Below, piece after piece: positions 13,570-14,567 of a stretch of DNA of 14,567 bases (positions within the stretch are counted from its first letter, which is position 1; every line of letters begins with the position of its first letter). The stretch is from NCBI GenBank assembly GCA_017645985.1, contig JAGCNK010000152.1, positions 1 through 14,567 of the forward strand, given 5' to 3'. The notes under the pieces are model-generated. The model did not search any database. It was not told where the DNA came from and saw nothing but the letters and a program-made list of their open reading frames with translations. Made by a program: the position numbers and the translations under genes. The DNA comes from Bacteroidales bacterium (GTDB lineage Bacteria; Bacteroidota; Bacteroidia; Bacteroidales; UBA3824).

Positions 13570-14567
13570 GTGGACTACTCAGACCGTACTAAAGAACTTG
13601 CTACCAAGAAGATAAACTCGCTTCTGTGGGCTTATGCACTGCCTTCGATTATTAGTCAGATAATAGCATCGCTCTACAACGTTACCGACCGTATGTGCAT
13701 AGGTCAAGGTGTTGATTCTATGGCTATTTCGGGATTAACTATCACATTCCCATTTATGAACATTATCCACGCCTTTGGCGCACTTGTGGGTGTGGGCGCA
13801 AGTGCAAGAATGTCGATTGTGCTTGGCAAAAAAGATATCAATTGGGCAGAAAATATTCTTGGCAATGCCGTCTACCTTACCTTTGTGTTTGGTGCGCTGT
13901 TTATGACGGCGGGTTATCTCTATATCGACGACATTCTTTTGTTGCTTGGAGCAACGCCGCTTAATGTTGGCTATGCACGTGAGTATATGCTTATTGTGCT
14001 GCCCGGAATGTTTTTTACCACACTGAGTTACAACCTTACAGGAATGATACGTTCCTCAGGTTACCCAAAAAAATCGATGTATATTTTGGGTGGCGGCGCG
14101 GTGCTCAACATCATTCTCGACCTTTTGTTTATATTCGTGTTTAAACTCGGTATAGCAGGAGCAGCGTGGGCAACCACAATTTCGATGGTGGCAACGGCGG
14201 TGGCATCGGTTTGGCATTTTGTAAAGAAAGACTCGTTTATTCGCTTCCGCCGACACGCTTGGCAGCCTAAGTTCTATATTTTTAGAAACATACTGTTGAT
14301 AGGTATGAGTCCGTTTTTGATGAACCTTGCCGCAGCGGGTGTGGTAGCCATGTTGAACCGTCAGATAACCGTTTATGGCGGCGAAAATGCGGTTTCGGCA
14401 TACGGCATTATGAATAGTTTTGGCAATATGGGTGTGCTTATAATCCTTGGTATATGTCAGGGAATGCAGCCAATAGCGGGTTACAATTACGGTGCAGGAT
14501 TAAAAGACCGTCTCAAAGAGGTGCTTTTCCTTTCGATGAAGATTAATATGATAATCGGTTTGGCGGG
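13570..14567 (+). CDS. MATE-family efflux transporter, N-terminal part (cut by window edge)
   Basis: The frame opens at a GTG at 13570 and runs to the window edge: 332 codons of a family usually near 450. MATE proteins are inner-membrane antiporters that expel drugs and metabolites using a Na+ or H+ gradient. The sequence shows the usual opening (INSLLWAYALPSIISQIIASLYNVTDRMCIGQ), a first helix pair with GLTITFPFMNIIHAFGALVGVGASARMSI, and the inter-helix MIRSSGYPKKSMYILGGGAVLNIILDLLFIF. The second half begins near FRNILLIGMSPFLMNLAAAG, and GICQGMQPIAGYNYGAG is typical of the MepA-like branch. No ATG lies upstream in frame before a stop at 13528, so GTG is the start. The gene sits 50 nt after ispF and has its own -7 element. 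Confidence 0.93.
   Translation, partial: MDYSDRTKELATKKINSLLWAYALPSIISQIIASLYNVTDRMCIGQGVDSMAISGLTITFPFMNIIHAFGALVGVGASARMSIVLGKKDINWAENILGNAVYLTFVFGALFMTAGYLYIDDILLLLGATPLNVGYAREYMLIVLPGMFFTTLSYNLTGMIRSSGYPKKSMYILGGGAVLNIILDLLFIFVFKLGIAGAAWATTISMVATAVASVWHFVKKDSFIRFRRHAWQPKFYIFRNILLIGMSPFLMNLAAAGVVAMLNRQITVYGGENAVSAYGIMNSFGNMGVLIILGICQGMQPIAGYNYGAGLKDRLKEVLFLSMKINMIIGLA

Overview
The window looks like chromosomal DNA of a Bacteroidales bacterium (phylum Bacteroidota); the genus cannot be fixed by eye. Evidence is the gene set (miropin-like serpin lipoprotein, S41 lipoprotein protease, a 14-repeat Reg_prop/Y_Y_Y propeller receptor, LytTR response regulator, ispF, MATE exporter), the general lack of Shine-Dalgarno sites, and repeated TAnnTTTG-type -7 elements. 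No insertion sequence, phage gene, CRISPR array, tRNA or rRNA was seen. No gene-free stretch exceeds 300 bases.

Layout, left to right. On the minus strand: the 5' two thirds of acetolactate synthase ilvB (cut by the window edge), two hairpins, and a serpin lipoprotein. On the plus strand at 2519-4034: a protein made of two SiaB-type kinase-like domains in tandem, followed 22 nt later by SiaC (DUF1987) with its phospho-acceptor threonine; a strong terminator follows. A minus-strand Hsp20 lies next. Its upstream region carries an array of TGACA/TGTCA half-sites and a sigma-54-like element. A 1322-residue receptor runs at 4806-8774: signal peptide, two predicted seven-bladed propellers, Y_Y_Y, one membrane segment, coiled coil, GAF and a SpoIIE/PP2C phosphatase. 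Then come a secreted protein of unknown function (minus), an orphan LytTR regulator (plus), an S41 protease lipoprotein (minus), an LRR protein with ispF in one operon (plus), and the start of a MATE exporter (plus).

The most interesting unit is 2450-8774. SiaB (kinase), SiaC (target) and SiaA (PP2C phosphatase) form a partner-switch in Pseudomonas that controls the diguanylate cyclase SiaD. Here kinase, target and a phosphatase with an extracytoplasmic propeller sensor lie within 6.3 kb, but no GGDEF gene is visible. The SiaB part is duplicated, and a sigma-54-like promoter precedes the kinase-target pair. I infer a SiaABC-like signalling module with an unknown output. Hsp20, set between the two halves, may share sigma-54 control.

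Two convergent gene pairs have overlapping 3' ends (4 nt and 14 nt) with no room for a terminator between them. All functional statements come from reading motifs; no database search was run.
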